This document shows, in pieces, positions 8,640 to 17,027 of a stretch of DNA of 64,000 bases. The notes under the pieces are model-generated. The model saw only the letters and a list, made by a program, of their open reading frames with translations, was not told the DNA's origin and did no database searches. Origin of the DNA: JBBQWS01 sp038210415 (lineage in GTDB: Bacteria > Actinomycetota > Actinomycetes > Prado026); the NCBI GenBank assembly GCA_038210415.1, contig JBBQWS010000012.1:1-64000 (forward strand). Direction: 5' to 3'. How positions within the stretch are numbered: the stretch's first letter is position 1; every line of letters starts with the position of its first letter. The position numbers and the translations under genes were made by a program.

Positions 8640-8935
8640 ATGCGGCTCACCGGACGGTTCGTCACCCTCGATCCGCTGGCGCGGGAGCACGCGAACGACC
8701 TCGTCCGGATCCGGCGTACCCCCGAGGTGCACGCCCGCTGGGGCGACGTCGACGGCGACCCGGGGTTCCCGTTCGAGGAGCCCGAGTCGGCACGTTTCGC
8801 ATGGTGCAGTACGCGGAGGAGTCGACCCCGCACTACCGCCACGCCGGCATCGACCTGTTCCTGGACCCCGCGGTGCACGGGCGCGGCGTCGGCCGGGACG
8901 TCATACGCGCCGTGGCCGTCGACCTCGTGCGCTAG
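8640..8935 (+). pseudogene. Decayed GNAT acetyltransferase (internal deletion, frameshift, truncated)
   Basis: The first 54 residues (RLTGRFVTLDPLAREHANDL and on to FPFEEPESARF) are a normal start of an aminoglycoside-6'-type or RimJ-like GNAT protein. The frame then breaks near 8801. From 8802 a second frame continues with MVQYAEES, HYRHAGIDLFLDPAVHGRG and VGRDVIRAVAVDLVR, which are the following strands and the acetyl-CoA loop. About 10 residues expected between the two blocks are missing. The C-terminal third is absent: the frame ends at TAG 8933-8935, interleaved with the stop of the convergent gene. It is therefore a remnant that cannot make a working enzyme. Confidence 0.75.
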
Positions 8936-10617
8936 CCGACGGCGGCCGCGGCCTTGGCCCGGATCGTCTCGGGATCGTCGACCGTCGCTCCGGAGTCGCT
9001 CAGCCAGGCATCGATCTCGGCCCGTTCGGCGTGGCACATGACCGCGACGACATCGCCGGGCTGCGCGTGCCTCAGCAGCCGCTGCAGCCCGGCCAGCTCG
9101 GTCGGCTCCTCGGGCAGGTCACTGACGCCGACCGAAGCGGCCCCGGCGCGATAGAGCGCCGCCATCTCCGCCGGGGTCCTGCCCCGCAGGTACCGCTCCT
9201 TGTGCCCGATCACCACGTCGTCAGCGCCACGCGCCGCGAGCTCGCCGAGCAGCGTGAGCACGTCGTCGGTGCGGTCACCAGCCGTGCCGAGTACCAGCCG
9301 GACCGAGCAGCCCGGGGCGCGCAGCCCGTGCAGCACGGACAGCAATGACCTCAGCCCCGCTTCGTTGTGGGCCAGGTCGACCACCACGGTGACGCGGTGC
9401 AGGCTGTAGACGTTCAACCGGCCCGGGTTGTGCTCCGGCCCCGGGCGGAACGTCCGCAGCCCCTCGACCACGGCGGCGCGCGGCAGCCCGAGCGCGAGCG
9501 CCGCAGCCGTGGCGGCGAGGGCGTTGGCCACGTCGTGCCTCGACAGACCGGCCATCGCCACCGGCAGGTCGAGCACCGGCAGCAGGAGGTCCGGGTCGAG
9601 CGAACCGTCCAGCACAGCCAGCTGCCCGTCCACGACGGTGGCTCCGCGGCCACCCTCGTCGATGGCGGCGCGCAACGAGGGCGACTCCGGGTCGAGGGAG
9701 AAGATCCACGGCCGGGCCTTCGTCCGGGTTCGCATGGCGAAGGTCCGCGGGTCGTCACCGTTCAGCACGGTCCAGCCGCCGGCCCTCGTCACCCCCACCA
9801 CGATGGCCTTGACCTCTGCCAGCTGGTCGAGGGTGTCGATGCCCTGCATCCCCAGGTGGTCGGCCGAGACGTTCGTGACGACGGACACGTCGTTGTGGTC
9901 GACACCCATCCCCCGCAGCAGCAGCCCGCCGCGGGCGGTCTCGAGCACCGCGAGCTCTATACCCGGCTCGGCGAGCACGCGTCGCGCACCCCCGGGGCCC
10001 GACCAGTCGCCCGCCTCGACGAGCTCACCGTGCAGGTAGATGCCGTCCGTGTTGTTCCAGCCGGTGCGCAGCCCCGCCGTCATCGAGAGGTGGCTGATCA
10101 GCCGGGTGACAGTTGTCTTCCCGTTGGTGCCGGTCACCGAGACAACCGGGATGCGTGGGTTGAGCACCTCGGGGCGCGGACCAAGCGGCGACACCCGAAC
10201 CTCGGCCGCGGCCTCGGCGAGCCAGTCCGGCGGCAGCGCGGCCGGATCCCCGGAGAGCACCCGGGCGGCCACCTCGCCGAGCGACTCGGCCCGGCCGCGG
10301 TGCCGCCACGGGTACGCGACGACGATCTCCGCGAGGTCGGCACCCGGTCTGGCCCGAACCCCGAGCCGCGTCGTGCCAGAAGCGGTGGCTAGCCGACGGA
10401 GCACCGACTCACCTAGCCGCAGCAACGCCGCCTGCCGCGCTCGGGTGGCTGGCGACCCGGGCCGGCCGATCCGGACGCCGAGGGCACGCGCCGCCGGGCC
10501 GAACTCCGCTACGGACAGCCCGGCGTAAGGCCCGAGGTCTAGGGTCAGCTTGATCGCCGGACGGGGGAAGTAGAGGTTCGGCCCGTCGAGCACCCGCAGC
10601 TCGACCAGCGCGGACAC
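8932..10617 (-). CDS. CphA-like Mur ligase lacking the ATP-grasp module
   Basis: 561 aa. The N-terminal region (LRVLDGPNLYFPRPAIKLTL) aligns with the CphA N-domain, and the rest with the CphA Mur-ligase module: P-loop GTNGKTT near residues 163-169, ETARGGLLLRGMG, NVSADHLGMQGIDTL and DLAHNEAGL. The roughly 250-residue ATP-grasp domain that sits between them in CphA is missing. In cyanophycin synthetase the retained module ligates Arg to the Asp side chain, so this protein may ligate an amino acid to a carboxylate without elongating a backbone. GTG 10617 is preferred because it leaves 7 nt after the fabI stop; ATG 10650 would overlap it. Substrate unknown. Confidence 0.8.
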   Translation of the reverse strand: MSALVELRVLDGPNLYFPRPAIKLTLDLGPYAGLSVAEFGPAARALGVRIGRPGSPATRARQAALLRLGESVLRRLATASGTTRLGVRARPGADLAEIVVAYPWRHRGRAESLGEVAARVLSGDPAALPPDWLAEAAAEVRVSPLGPRPEVLNPRIPVVSVTGTNGKTTVTRLISHLSMTAGLRTGWNNTDGIYLHGELVEAGDWSGPGGARRVLAEPGIELAVLETARGGLLLRGMGVDHNDVSVVTNVSADHLGMQGIDTLDQLAEVKAIVVGVTRAGGWTVLNGDDPRTFAMRTRTKARPWIFSLDPESPSLRAAIDEGGRGATVVDGQLAVLDGSLDPDLLLPVLDLPVAMAGLSRHDVANALAATAAALALGLPRAAVVEGLRTFRPGPEHNPGRLNVYSLHRVTVVVDLAHNEAGLRSLLSVLHGLRAPGCSVRLVLGTAGDRTDDVLTLLGELAARGADDVVIGHKERYLRGRTPAEMAALYRAGAASVGVSDLPEEPTELAGLQRLLRHAQPGDVVAVMCHAERAEIDAWLSDSGATVDDPETIRAKAAAAVG

Positions 10618-10624
10618 CGGCGGC

Positions 10625-11392
10625 TCAGCCTTCGATCGCGTGGACGCCACCGTCGACGTGGACGATCTCGCCGGTGGTCTTGGGGAACCAGTCCGACATC
10701 AGCGCCACGCAGCCCTGTGCCGCGGGAACGGGGTCACCGAGGTCCCAGCCGATCGGCGACCGCACGTTCCACATGTTCTCGAACTGCTCGAAGCCGGGGA
10801 TCGACGTCGCGGCGATCGTCTTGATGGGACCCGCGGCGACGAGGTTGACCCGGATCCCCTTGGGGCCGAGGTCTCTGGCGAGGTAGCGCGAGGTCGACTC
10901 GAACGCAGCCTTGGCCACACCCATCCAGTCGTACTTGGGCCAGGCCACCGTCGCGTCGAACGTGAGGCCCACGACGGCACCGCCGTCGGTCATCAGCGGC
11001 AGGGCCGCCATCGCCAGCGACTTCAACGAGAAGGCCGAGACGTGGACCGCGGTGGCGACGTCGGCCCACTCGGTGTTGAGGAAGTTGCCGCCCAGCGCTG
11101 CTGCTGGCGCGAAGCCGATCGAGTGCAGCACCCCGTCGAGGCCGTCGACGTGCTCGCGCACCCGCTCGGCCAGGGCCGCGAGGTCGTCGCTGCTCGTGAC
11201 GTCCAGCTCGACGACTGCGGCCGGGTGCGGGAGCCGGCCGCCGATCCGACGGGTGAGGCTCAGCCCCCGCCCGAACCCGGTGAGGACGACCGTCGCGCCC
11301 TCTTCTTGTGCCAGCCGCGCCACGTGGAAGGCGATCGACGCCTCAGTGAGCACGCCCGTCACGAGGATGCGCTTGCCCTCGAGGATTCCCAT
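10625..11392 (-). CDS. fabI: Enoyl-[acyl-carrier-protein] reductase, InhA type
   Basis: 255 aa. It catalyses the last reduction of the type II fatty-acid elongation cycle using NADH. It begins with GILEGKRILVTG, as InhA does. The classical divergent-SDR active site is present as Y-x6-K in YDWMGVAK, and the C-terminus HVDGGVHAIEG is typical. ATG 11392 is chosen because GAGGCAGGG lies just upstream; the earlier ATG at 11404 would consume this ribosome site. fabG lies 53 nt upstream on the same strand, which reproduces the mycobacterial fabG1-inhA pairing. Confidence 0.95.
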   Translation of the reverse strand: MGILEGKRILVTGVLTEASIAFHVARLAQEEGATVVLTGFGRGLSLTRRIGGRLPHPAAVVELDVTSSDDLAALAERVREHVDGLDGVLHSIGFAPAAALGGNFLNTEWADVATAVHVSAFSLKSLAMAALPLMTDGGAVVGLTFDATVAWPKYDWMGVAKAAFESTSRYLARDLGPKGIRVNLVAAGPIKTIAATSIPGFEQFENMWNVRSPIGWDLGDPVPAAQGCVALMSDWFPKTTGEIVHVDGGVHAIEG

Positions 11393-11445
11393 GCCCTGCC
11401 TCATCCCTGGTTCGTGTGGTGCTGACTGCGGAGCGGTGCAGAAGG

Positions 11446-12150
11446 CTAGTGGCCCATCCCCAGGCCCCCGTCCACCGGGATGACCGCCCCGGTGATGTAC
11501 GCGGCGTCAGCCGAGGCCAGGAAGCAGACCACCTTCGCGATCTCGGCCGGATCCGCATAGCGCCCCAGCGGCACGGACGCCAGGATCGCCGCCTTGCGCT
11601 CGTCCGTGAGCTCGGCCGTCATGTCGGTGTCGACGAAGCCGGGCGCTACCACGTTGGCGGTGATCGACCGGGAGCCGAGCTCGCGGGCGAGCGACCGGGC
11701 CAGCCCCACGAGGCCGGCCTTGGACGCGGCGTAGTTGGCCTGACCGGGCGAGCCCATCAGTCCGACCACCGACGACATGAAGATCAGCCGCCCCGTACGT
11801 GCCCGCAGCATGCCTTTGGTCGCACGCTTGGCGACCCGGAACGAGCCGGTCAGGTTGGTGTCGAGCACCGAGGTGAAGTCCTCCTCGGACATCCGCAGCA
11901 GCAAGGTGTCCTGGGTGATGCCCGCGTTCGCCACGAGCACCTCGACCGGTCCCTGCTGGGCCTCGACGGCGGTGAAGGCGGCGTCCACCGACGCGGCATC
12001 GGTGACGTCGCACGCGACGGCGAACAGACCGTCGGGAGCGACTCCGGACCGAGAGGTGACCGCTACGTGGTCCCCCTGCGCCACGAAGGCGCGGGCCACC
12101 GCGAGACCGATCCCGCGGTTGCCGCCAGTCACGAGCACCGATCGCGCCAC
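11446..12150 (-). CDS. fabG: 3-oxoacyl-[acyl-carrier-protein] reductase
   Basis: 234 aa. An NADPH-dependent SDR that reduces beta-ketoacyl-ACP in fatty-acid synthesis. Cofactor motif TGGNRGIG, NAG at the fourth strand, active-site Ser in MSSVVG, catalytic YAASK, and the C-terminal VDGGLGMGH. GTG 12150 is selected because GGAGG ends 6 nt before it. Another GTG at 12156 directly abuts that GGAGG and is too close. It forms an operon with fabI and the CphA-like ligase downstream. Confidence 0.93.
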   Translation of the reverse strand: MARSVLVTGGNRGIGLAVARAFVAQGDHVAVTSRSGVAPDGLFAVACDVTDAASVDAAFTAVEAQQGPVEVLVANAGITQDTLLLRMSEEDFTSVLDTNLTGSFRVAKRATKGMLRARTGRLIFMSSVVGLMGSPGQANYAASKAGLVGLARSLARELGSRSITANVVAPGFVDTDMTAELTDERKAAILASVPLGRYADPAEIAKVVCFLASADAAYITGAVIPVDGGLGMGH

Positions 12151-12320
12151 GTCCACCCTCCGGACCGTCCGCGGACCCGAAATGGCCCGCCGCTGGGCAG
12201 CGACGCTAGCGCCTACCCGCCAGTACGCCGAACGGACGCTCCGGACGGGCCGCGCCCGGGACCAGGGCCGTGACATCCTCGTCTCGTCGGACCGGTCCCC
12301 AGCAGGAGGAGTCGTTCAGC

Positions 12321-13301
12321 GTGCGTGCCATCCAGATCAGCGAGTTCGGCGGTCCCGAGGTGCTTCAGTTGGTCGACCTGCCGGAGCCGGCAGCCACGGG
12401 GCACCAGTTCGTGGTCGACGTCGACACGGCGGGGGTCAACTACGCGGACACGCACCAGATCGAGAACACCTACCTGTCGCGACAGACGCTGCCCATGGTC
12501 CCCGGCGCCGAGGTGGTGGGCCGGGCGCCGGACGGGCGCCGCGTGCTGGCGGTCGCTCTGACCGGCGGCTACGCGGAGCGCACGCTCGCCACCCCGGCGA
12601 CGACGTTCGACGTGCCCGACGCGGTCGACGACGCGTCCGCCGTGGCGATGATGGTGCAGGGTGCGACCGCCTGGCACCTGCTTCAGACGTCGGCCCACCT
12701 CGTACCCGGCGAGACGGTCGTCGTGCACGCCGCCGCCGGCGGGGTCGGCACGATCGCGGTCCAGCTGGCCAAGGCCTGGGGCGCGGGTCGGGTGATCGCG
12801 ACCGCCTCGACCCAGGAAAAGCGCGACCTCGCCCTGTCCCTCGGGGCCGACGTGGCGGTCGAGGCCGACGGCGACGGGCTGACGGAGCGCTTGCGCGAGG
12901 CGAACGACGGACGCCTGGTCGACATCGTGCTCGAGATGACCGGTGGCCCGGTGTTCGACCAGAGCCTGGCCGCCCTCGCGCCGTTCGGCCGCCTGGCAAC
13001 GTTCGGCATGGCCGCCCGCACGCCACCGACTCCGGTGAACGCCGGTGACCTGATGGCGCACTCGCGTGCCGTGATCGGATTCTGGCTGGCCCACTGCTTC
13101 AGCCACCCCGAAATGCTCGCCGCCCCGATCGCTGAGCTGTTCGCGATGCTCGAGGCGGGCTCGCTCCGCGTCATCGCCGGTGGGCACTACCCGCTCGCCG
13201 AGGCGGCCAGGGCCCACCAGGACCTGCTCGCTCGGCGCAGCGTCGGCAAGCTGGTGCTGGACGTGAGCGGCGCAACCTCGACCGGAGGCGGCAGCGCGTG
13301 A
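12321..13301 (+). CDS. Zinc-independent quinone oxidoreductase-like MDR protein
   Basis: 326 aa, medium-chain dehydrogenase/reductase fold. The GroES-like N-half contains VDTAGVNYADTH. The NADPH Rossmann fold carries AAAGGVGTIAVQLAKAWGA near residue 135. The zinc ligands of alcohol dehydrogenases are absent, as in quinone oxidoreductases (Qor). The substrate is probably a quinone or enone, inferred from family. GTG 12321 follows AGGAGGA by about 10 nt. The last codons overlap the tldD start (GTGA), so the gene is translated with tldD-tldE, a link whose meaning is unclear. Confidence 0.85.
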   Translation: MRAIQISEFGGPEVLQLVDLPEPAATGHQFVVDVDTAGVNYADTHQIENTYLSRQTLPMVPGAEVVGRAPDGRRVLAVALTGGYAERTLATPATTFDVPDAVDDASAVAMMVQGATAWHLLQTSAHLVPGETVVVHAAAGGVGTIAVQLAKAWGAGRVIATASTQEKRDLALSLGADVAVEADGDGLTERLREANDGRLVDIVLEMTGGPVFDQSLAALAPFGRLATFGMAARTPPTPVNAGDLMAHSRAVIGFWLAHCFSHPEMLAAPIAELFAMLEAGSLRVIAGGHYPLAEAARAHQDLLARRSVGKLVLDVSGATSTGGGSA

Positions 13302-14812
13302 CCGGGAACCACGAGGTCGATGCTGACTTCCGCACCCTCCCGCACCGGGCGGTGGCCGACGCCGCGCTGAGCCGGTGCCGCGAGCTCGGCGCCGAGAACG
13401 CCGACGTACGCGTGGAGCGGCACAGCGGCCAGCTGCTGAGGCTTCGTGACGGACGGCTCGAAGGAAGCTCCGACAGCCAGGACACCGGGTTCTCCGTACG
13501 AGTCGTCCACGACGGCTCTTGGGGCTTCGCCGCTGCCGTCGACCTCACCCCGGACGAGGCGGTGCGGGCCGCGGAGCGAGCCGTCGACATGGCCCGGCTG
13601 TCCCGGCCGTTGTCCACCGAGCGCGTCGTGCTCGCCGATGAGCCCGTCTACGTCGACGCGACGTTCGTCTCCGCGTACGACGTCGATCCGTTCGGTGTCT
13701 CCGAAGCCGACAAGGTCGCGCTGCTCGCGTCGTGGAGCGAGCGCCTGCTGGCCGCCGCGGGGGTGGACCACGTCGACGCGAGCAGCTACGCCGTAAAGGA
13801 GCAGACCTTCTACGCCGATCTCGCCGGCACGAGCACGACCCAGCAGCGGGTCCGGATCGAGCCGGAGGTCACCGTCGTCGGTATCGACCCGTCCGGTGCT
13901 GGCTTCGAGACGATGCGCACGGTCGCGCCGCCGGTCGGCCGGGGCTGGGAGTACCTCCTCGGTACCGGGTGGGACTGGGTCGCCGAGCTCGACGAGCTGC
14001 CCGAACTGCTGCGCGAGCGGCTGCTCGCCCCGTCGGTCGAGGCCGGCCGCTACGACCTCGTGGTCGACCCGACCAACCTCTGGCTGACCATCCACGAGTC
14101 GGTCGGTCACGCCACCGAGCTCGACCGGGCCCTGGGCTACGAGGCCAACTACGCGGGCACCTCGTTCGCGACCTTCGACCAGCTCGGCACGTTGAAGTAC
14201 GGCTCCGAGCTGATGCACGTCACCGGGGACCGCACCACCGTCCACGGCCTGTCCACCGTCGGGTACGACGACGAAGGTGTCGCCGCGCAGGAATGGGACC
14301 TGATCAAGAACGGCCTGCTCGTGGGTTACCAGCTCGACCGCTCGATGGCGAGCCTCAAAGGATTCGCCCGCTCGAACGGTTGCGCGTACGCCGACTCCGC
14401 GTCGCACGTCCCCGTCCAGCGGATGCCCAACGTGTCGTTGCAGCCGGCCGCGAACGGCCCTAGCACGGCGGAGCTGATCGCCGGCGTCGACGACGGGCTC
14501 TACGTCGTGGGCGACAAGAGCTGGTCGATCGACATGCAGCGGTACAACTTCCAGTTCACCGGGCAACGGTTCTACCGGATCCGCGGCGGGCGGCTCGCCG
14601 GCCAGGTCAAGGACGCCGCCTACCAGGCGACCACCACCGACTTCTGGGGGTCGATGACCGGTCTGGGTGGTCCCCAGACGTTCCTGCTGGGCGGCGCCTT
14701 CAACTGCGGCAAGGCGCAGCCCGGACAGGTTGCCGCCGTCAGCCATGGCTGCCCAGCTGCGCTGTTCAGCCAGATCAACATCCTCAACACCGTGCAGGAG
14801 GCAGGGCGATGA
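13298..14812 (+). CDS. tldD: Metalloprotease TldD
   Basis: 504 aa. TldD is the catalytic subunit of the TldD-TldE heterodimeric protease, which degrades unfolded peptides and matures some ribosomal peptide products. The zinc motif is HESVGHATELD (HExxxH) around residue 266. GLYVVGDKSW and FNCGKAQPGQ are conserved C-terminal blocks. The GTG overlaps the previous stop by 4 bp and the gene ends in an ATGA overlap with tldE. No RiPP precursor was recognised nearby, so a general proteolytic role is the simplest reading. Confidence 0.93.
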   Translation: MTGNHEVDADFRTLPHRAVADAALSRCRELGAENADVRVERHSGQLLRLRDGRLEGSSDSQDTGFSVRVVHDGSWGFAAAVDLTPDEAVRAAERAVDMARLSRPLSTERVVLADEPVYVDATFVSAYDVDPFGVSEADKVALLASWSERLLAAAGVDHVDASSYAVKEQTFYADLAGTSTTQQRVRIEPEVTVVGIDPSGAGFETMRTVAPPVGRGWEYLLGTGWDWVAELDELPELLRERLLAPSVEAGRYDLVVDPTNLWLTIHESVGHATELDRALGYEANYAGTSFATFDQLGTLKYGSELMHVTGDRTTVHGLSTVGYDDEGVAAQEWDLIKNGLLVGYQLDRSMASLKGFARSNGCAYADSASHVPVQRMPNVSLQPAANGPSTAELIAGVDDGLYVVGDKSWSIDMQRYNFQFTGQRFYRIRGGRLAGQVKDAAYQATTTDFWGSMTGLGGPQTFLLGGAFNCGKAQPGQVAAVSHGCPAALFSQINILNTVQEAGR

Positions 14813-16194
14813 CCCCGCAGGAGCTCGTCGAGCGGACGCTGGCGCTCTCCCGCACGGACGGTTGCGTCGTGCTCGCCCAGGAGTCGAGCAGCGCCAACCT
14901 TCGCTGGGCCGGCAACACCCTGACCACCAACGGCGTGATGCGGGGTCGTGCGCTCACGGTCATCGCCACGGTCGACGGTGCCGAGGGCACCGCCTCAGGT
15001 TCGCTGTCGCGCAGCAACGTGGCCGCTGACGAGCTCGAACGGCTGGTGCGCGCCGCGGAGTCAGCGGCCCGCGCCGCCGGCCCGGCAGAGGACGCCCGCC
15101 CGCTGGTGTCTGACGCGCCCGCCTCAACGGACTGGGCCGACGAGCCGGCGGTGACGTCCGGCTCGGTCTTCGAGACGTTCGCCCCAGCGCTCGGCGCGGC
15201 CTTCGAACGAGCTCGAGCGCAGGACCGCGAGCTCTTCGGGTTCGCCGAGCACGACCTGGTGACCACCTACCTGGGCTCTTCGACCGGGCTCCGGCTGCGG
15301 CACGACCAGCCGACCGGGAAGGTCGAGATCACCGGGAAGTCCGCGGCCCGGACCCGGTCAACGTACGTCGGCCAGGCCACGAGCGACTTCTCCGACATCG
15401 ACGTCGACGCCCTCGAGGCCGAGGTGGTCCGCCGGCTGGGCTGGGCCGAGCGCGCCATCGACATCGACCCGGGCCGCTACGACACGATCCTGCCGCCCGG
15501 TGCCATGGCTGACCTGATGATCTACCTGTACTGGTCCGGCTCGGCCCGCGAGGCGCACGACGGCCGAACGGTGTTCAGTCGTTCCGGCGGAGGCACCCGC
15601 ATCGGAGACCGACTGGCCGACGTGCCCCTCGAGCTCTGGAGCGACCCGGCGCACCCGGGCCTTGCGTGCGAGCCTTTCGTCGCGACGGGCTCGTCGGGCT
15701 CCACCACGTCGGTGTTCGACAATGGGCTCCCCCTCGACCGCACGTCCTGGATCCGCGACGGCAAGCTCGCCGCGCTGCTGCAGACCCGCGCCTCTGCCGA
15801 GCTGACCGGGCTTCCGGTCACGCCCGGCATCGACAACCTGCTCCTCGCGGTGCCCGGGGCGACGGGCGATACCGACGACCTGGTCGCGGCGACCCGTGGC
15901 CGGGCCCTGCTGGTGACCTGCCTGTGGTACATCCGCGAGGTCGACCCGCAGACCCTGCTCCTGACCGGCCTCACCCGAGACGGCGTGTACGTCGTCGACG
16001 ACGGCGAGGTCGTCGGTGCGGCCACCAACTTCCGGTTCAACGAGAGCCCGGTCGATCTGCTGAGCCGGATCGCCGGAGCGTCCGCGACCTTGCCGTGCCT
16101 GCCGCGTGAGTGGAACGACTACTTCACGCGTACGGCGATGCCCGCGCTGCGCATCAGTGGGTTCAACATGTCGACGCCCAGCCAGGCGAACTAG
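14809..16194 (+). CDS. tldE: TldE/PmbA family protein, partner of TldD
   Basis: 461 aa. This is the non-catalytic subunit that shapes the TldD-TldE substrate tunnel. Features of the PmbA/TldE group include NTLTTNGVMRGR near the start, RYDTILPPGAMADLM, RDGKLAALLQTRASA and LLTGLTRDGVYVV. As expected for TldE it lacks the HExxxH zinc site. The ATG overlaps the tldD stop (ATGA), matching the stoichiometric pairing of the two subunits. It ends 10 bp from the convergent dodecin gene. Confidence 0.92.
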   Translation: MTPQELVERTLALSRTDGCVVLAQESSSANLRWAGNTLTTNGVMRGRALTVIATVDGAEGTASGSLSRSNVAADELERLVRAAESAARAAGPAEDARPLVSDAPASTDWADEPAVTSGSVFETFAPALGAAFERARAQDRELFGFAEHDLVTTYLGSSTGLRLRHDQPTGKVEITGKSAARTRSTYVGQATSDFSDIDVDALEAEVVRRLGWAERAIDIDPGRYDTILPPGAMADLMIYLYWSGSAREAHDGRTVFSRSGGGTRIGDRLADVPLELWSDPAHPGLACEPFVATGSSGSTTSVFDNGLPLDRTSWIRDGKLAALLQTRASAELTGLPVTPGIDNLLLAVPGATGDTDDLVAATRGRALLVTCLWYIREVDPQTLLLTGLTRDGVYVVDDGEVVGAATNFRFNESPVDLLSRIAGASATLPCLPREWNDYFTRTAMPALRISGFNMSTPSQAN

Positions 16195-16204
16195 CGGCTC
16201 AGCG

Positions 16205-16417
16205 TCACGAGTCCTCGAGGCGGAAACCGACCTTCATGCCGACCTGCACGTGCTCGACCTCGCCGTCGACGATCTGCCCACGGATCTCGGTGACCTCGAA
16301 CCAGTCGAGGTGGCGAAGCGTCTGGCCGGCGCGGGCGATCCCGTTGCGTATGGCTACGTCGATCCCCTCGTCGCTGGTGCCGACGATCTCGGTGACGCGG
16401 TAGGTACGGTTCGACAT
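16205..16417 (-). CDS. Dodecin (flavin-binding dodecamer)
   Basis: 70 aa, the standard dodecin length. The sequence RTYRVTEIVGTSDEGIDVAI and the later HLDWFEVTEIRG are the family hallmarks; the Trp in DWFEV stacks on bound flavin. Dodecins assemble into hollow 12-mers in the cytoplasm and store or buffer riboflavin or FMN, and some bind CoA. AAGGAG lies 6-7 nt before ATG 16417. It is monocistronic, convergent with tldE. Confidence 0.93.
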   Translation of the reverse strand: MSNRTYRVTEIVGTSDEGIDVAIRNGIARAGQTLRHLDWFEVTEIRGQIVDGEVEHVQVGMKVGFRLEDS

Positions 16418-16573
16418 GGCGACTCCTTGTTCGGACGCTGGTTCGGGGCGCCTCATCATGACCCATCGGCTGGACGTCACTCGAGATGCCCTCGCCAGTC
16501 GGGGCACGTACCGTATTCACAGCACCGACGACGGCAGGTTTGGGCGGTTCGAGCAGCAGAGAGCAGGGAACAC

Positions 16574-16873
16574 GTGGCGGGCAGATCGGTGCCGGTCTAC
16601 CGGATCACCGCTGCTGGCGCACCGTTGTCCGAGGAGCAGAGGGGCCGCACCCGGCGCTATCTGATCTCGATGGGAATCCGCACCCTGTGCTTCCTCGGCG
16701 CGATCGTCGTGGCGGGGCCGATGCGTTGGGTGCTGGTCGTCGGGGCGGTCGGCCTTCCGTATGTCGCTGTAGTCCTCGCCAACGCGGGCAAGGAAAGCAA
16801 GCGGGCGGCCCCGGTGGTCACCTTCGACGTGGCTCGCACCCAGCTTCCGCCGGGAGGTTCGGGCCCAAACTAA
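16574..16873 (+). CDS. DUF3099-type small membrane protein
   Basis: 99 aa from GTG 16574, preceded by GCAGGGA. The N-terminus (VPVYRITAAGAPLSEEQRGR) is cytoplasmic. Two TM helices follow (about residues 33-50 and 53-70) and then a short charged tail. This matches the actinobacterial DUF3099 family, which has no known function. It is divergent from the dodecin gene and ends just before the 6C RNA. Confidence 0.75.
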   Translation: MAGRSVPVYRITAAGAPLSEEQRGRTRRYLISMGIRTLCFLGAIVVAGPMRWVLVVGAVGLPYVAVVLANAGKESKRAAPVVTFDVARTQLPPGGSGPN

Positions 16874-16895
16874 CCCACCTCGACATCATCTGAGG

Positions 16896-16901
16896 TAACC
16901 T
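16896..16901 (+). promoter_or_regulatory. -10 element TAACCT for the 6C RNA
   Basis: TAACCT within TGAGGTAACCTTCCCC sits about 6 nt before the first base expected for the small RNA. A clear -35 hexamer was not found. Confidence 0.5.
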
Positions 16902-16906
16902 TCCCC

Positions 16907-16985
16907 AGAGGCGCCGCGGTCCCCCGGTTGCGGTGCCCCGCGATGCCGGATGGCTCCCCCCGTGGCTGTCCGGCATCGCTTTTCC
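16907..16985 (+). ncRNA. 6C RNA (B11-like small RNA) with its own terminator
   Basis: Two consecutive hairpins with C-runs in their loops, followed by TTTT. Stem 1 pairs 16910-16917 with 16930-16937 around a loop holding CCCCC. Stem 2 is an 11-bp perfect stem, 16940-16950 with 16969-16979, around a loop holding CCCCCC. This is the plan of the actinobacterial 6C RNA, called B11 in mycobacteria, where it has been linked to growth and cell-division genes by C-rich loops pairing with G-rich ribosome sites. The second hairpin also acts as a terminator between the convergent DUF3099 and moaA genes. Confidence 0.85.
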
Positions 16986-17027
16986 CATTGGTGCAAGGCC
17001 TTTTCTCACGGCGCAACGCCCGCGGAT

